Shown piece after piece: positions 63,634 to 64,000 of a DNA stretch of 64,000 nucleotides. The notes beneath the pieces are model-generated. The model did no database searches. It had not been told where the DNA came from and saw nothing but the letters and a program-made list of their open reading frames with translations. This stretch comes from Spirosoma profusum (GTDB lineage Bacteria; Bacteroidota; Bacteroidia; Cytophagales; Spirosomataceae). The stretch is from positions 62,001-126,000 of the forward strand of contig NZ_JACWZY010000025.1 in the NCBI RefSeq assembly GCF_014699005.1. The letters run 5' to 3'. The position numbers and the translations under genes are program-made. Numbering within the stretch: the stretch's first letter is position 1; every line of letters begins with the position of its first letter.

Positions 63634-64000
63634 CTATTTCAATGGGTCAAACGCGCCACCCCAGGTGTTATTCTGAATCAGTTTGGGGTTATTATCGATA
63701 GCGCTCTGCGGAATCGGGAAATAATAATATTCGGGCTTCCAGGTGATCGCATACTTGGTATCCAGTTGTTTGAATACCAGCGTGAAATAATCGGTATAGG
63801 CCAGATCCAGATTCACATTGTCCCGGTTCGTAGCGAAATCAGCGGGGACGCCCGTCGTTTTCAGATTGATCGTTACGCCCGTCCGACGGGTGCCGTTCAG
63901 CGTTTTTTCGATCAGTTTCCAGCGACGCAAATCCCAGAACCGCTTGCCTTCGAAGGCAAATTCAATCTGCCGTTCATACAGAATCGCATCGAATAGTTCG
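63634..64000 (-). CDS. SusD/RagB-family nutrient-binding lipoprotein, C-terminal part, truncated by window edge
   Basis: The minus-strand frame is open to the edge of the window; 121 residues are visible (ELFDAILYERQIEFAFEGKR, then FWDLRRWKLIEKT...). The Glu-Arg...FEGKRFWDLRRW block is the hallmark of the SusD C-terminal region, and the end AIDNNPKLIQNN is usual. SusD proteins sit on the outer membrane and deliver glycans to a SusC porin, expected upstream (beyond base 64000). It converges on GH95. N-terminal part and lipobox are outside the window. Confidence 0.9.
   Translation of the reverse strand, partial: ELFDAILYERQIEFAFEGKRFWDLRRWKLIEKTLNGTRRTGVTINLKTTGVPADFATNRDNVNLDLAYTDYFTLVFKQLDTKYAITWKPEYYYFPIPQSAIDNNPKLIQNNTWGGAFDPLK

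Noticed and set aside
1..64000. ACGTA/TACGT as a restriction site under avoidance
   Set aside because: Sites under restriction pressure are depleted; this word is strongly enriched.

Overview
The window looks like a chromosomal segment of a Bacteroidota of the Cytophagales type (Spirosoma-like is my best guess). Reasons: a SusD-family protein and a polysaccharide-utilisation cluster, lipoproteins with Bacteroidota-style lipoboxes, DUF5916 and RemB/Wzi-type outer-membrane proteins, IPT/NHL and DKNYY proteins, a PVC-type haem-binding dehydrogenase, and TAnnTTTG -7 promoter boxes. I see no rRNA, tRNA, CRISPR array, insertion sequence or prophage. Both strands are used and most of the DNA is coding.

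Layout. 1-5155: end of a sulfatase, a large cytochrome-like sugar dehydrogenase and a hydroxypyruvate-isomerase-like TIM barrel. 5323-13000: a CBM48 protein, NadR, lipoproteins, a TPM-domain protein with a zinc ribbon, and DKNYY, ankyrin and IPT proteins. 13480-24754: housekeeping genes (acyl-CoA ligase, LytTR regulator, cysM, pyrD, ftsK-lolA, upp, a RemB-like barrel, gmhA). 24780-31752: a DUF5916 barrel, a lemA-TPM-TPM operon, an SDR and a NarL-type two-component pair. 31925-34443: three genes that look compositionally foreign. 34655-37171: a Tat-exported phospholipase C. 51343-64000: a glycan-degradation locus (GH43-like, GH2, beta-helix/RhaM fusion, Gfo/Idh/MocA, SSS symporter, GH95) converging on a SusD gene cut by the window edge.

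The most striking locus is 37439-48039: an FHA-like protein, a 27-residue membrane peptide, a PP2C phosphatase with a membrane anchor, two tandem membrane Ser/Thr kinases, a 1326-residue protein joining a SEDS (RodA/FtsW) glycosyltransferase to a class-B penicillin-binding transpeptidase, and a second FHA protein. The content parallels the actinobacterial fhaA-fhaB-pstP-rodA-pbpA-pknA-pknB cluster, with rodA and pbpA fused. I infer a phosphorylation-controlled peptidoglycan synthase.

A second signal is spread over the whole window. The pentamer ACGTA/TACGT is far too common, is used in all three codon phases, and forces otherwise unusual codons (Leu-Arg is mostly written CTA CGT). It is scarce in the 31.9-34.4 kb island. 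Separately, intergenic gaps carry several families of long near-perfect palindromes, one of them present four times.
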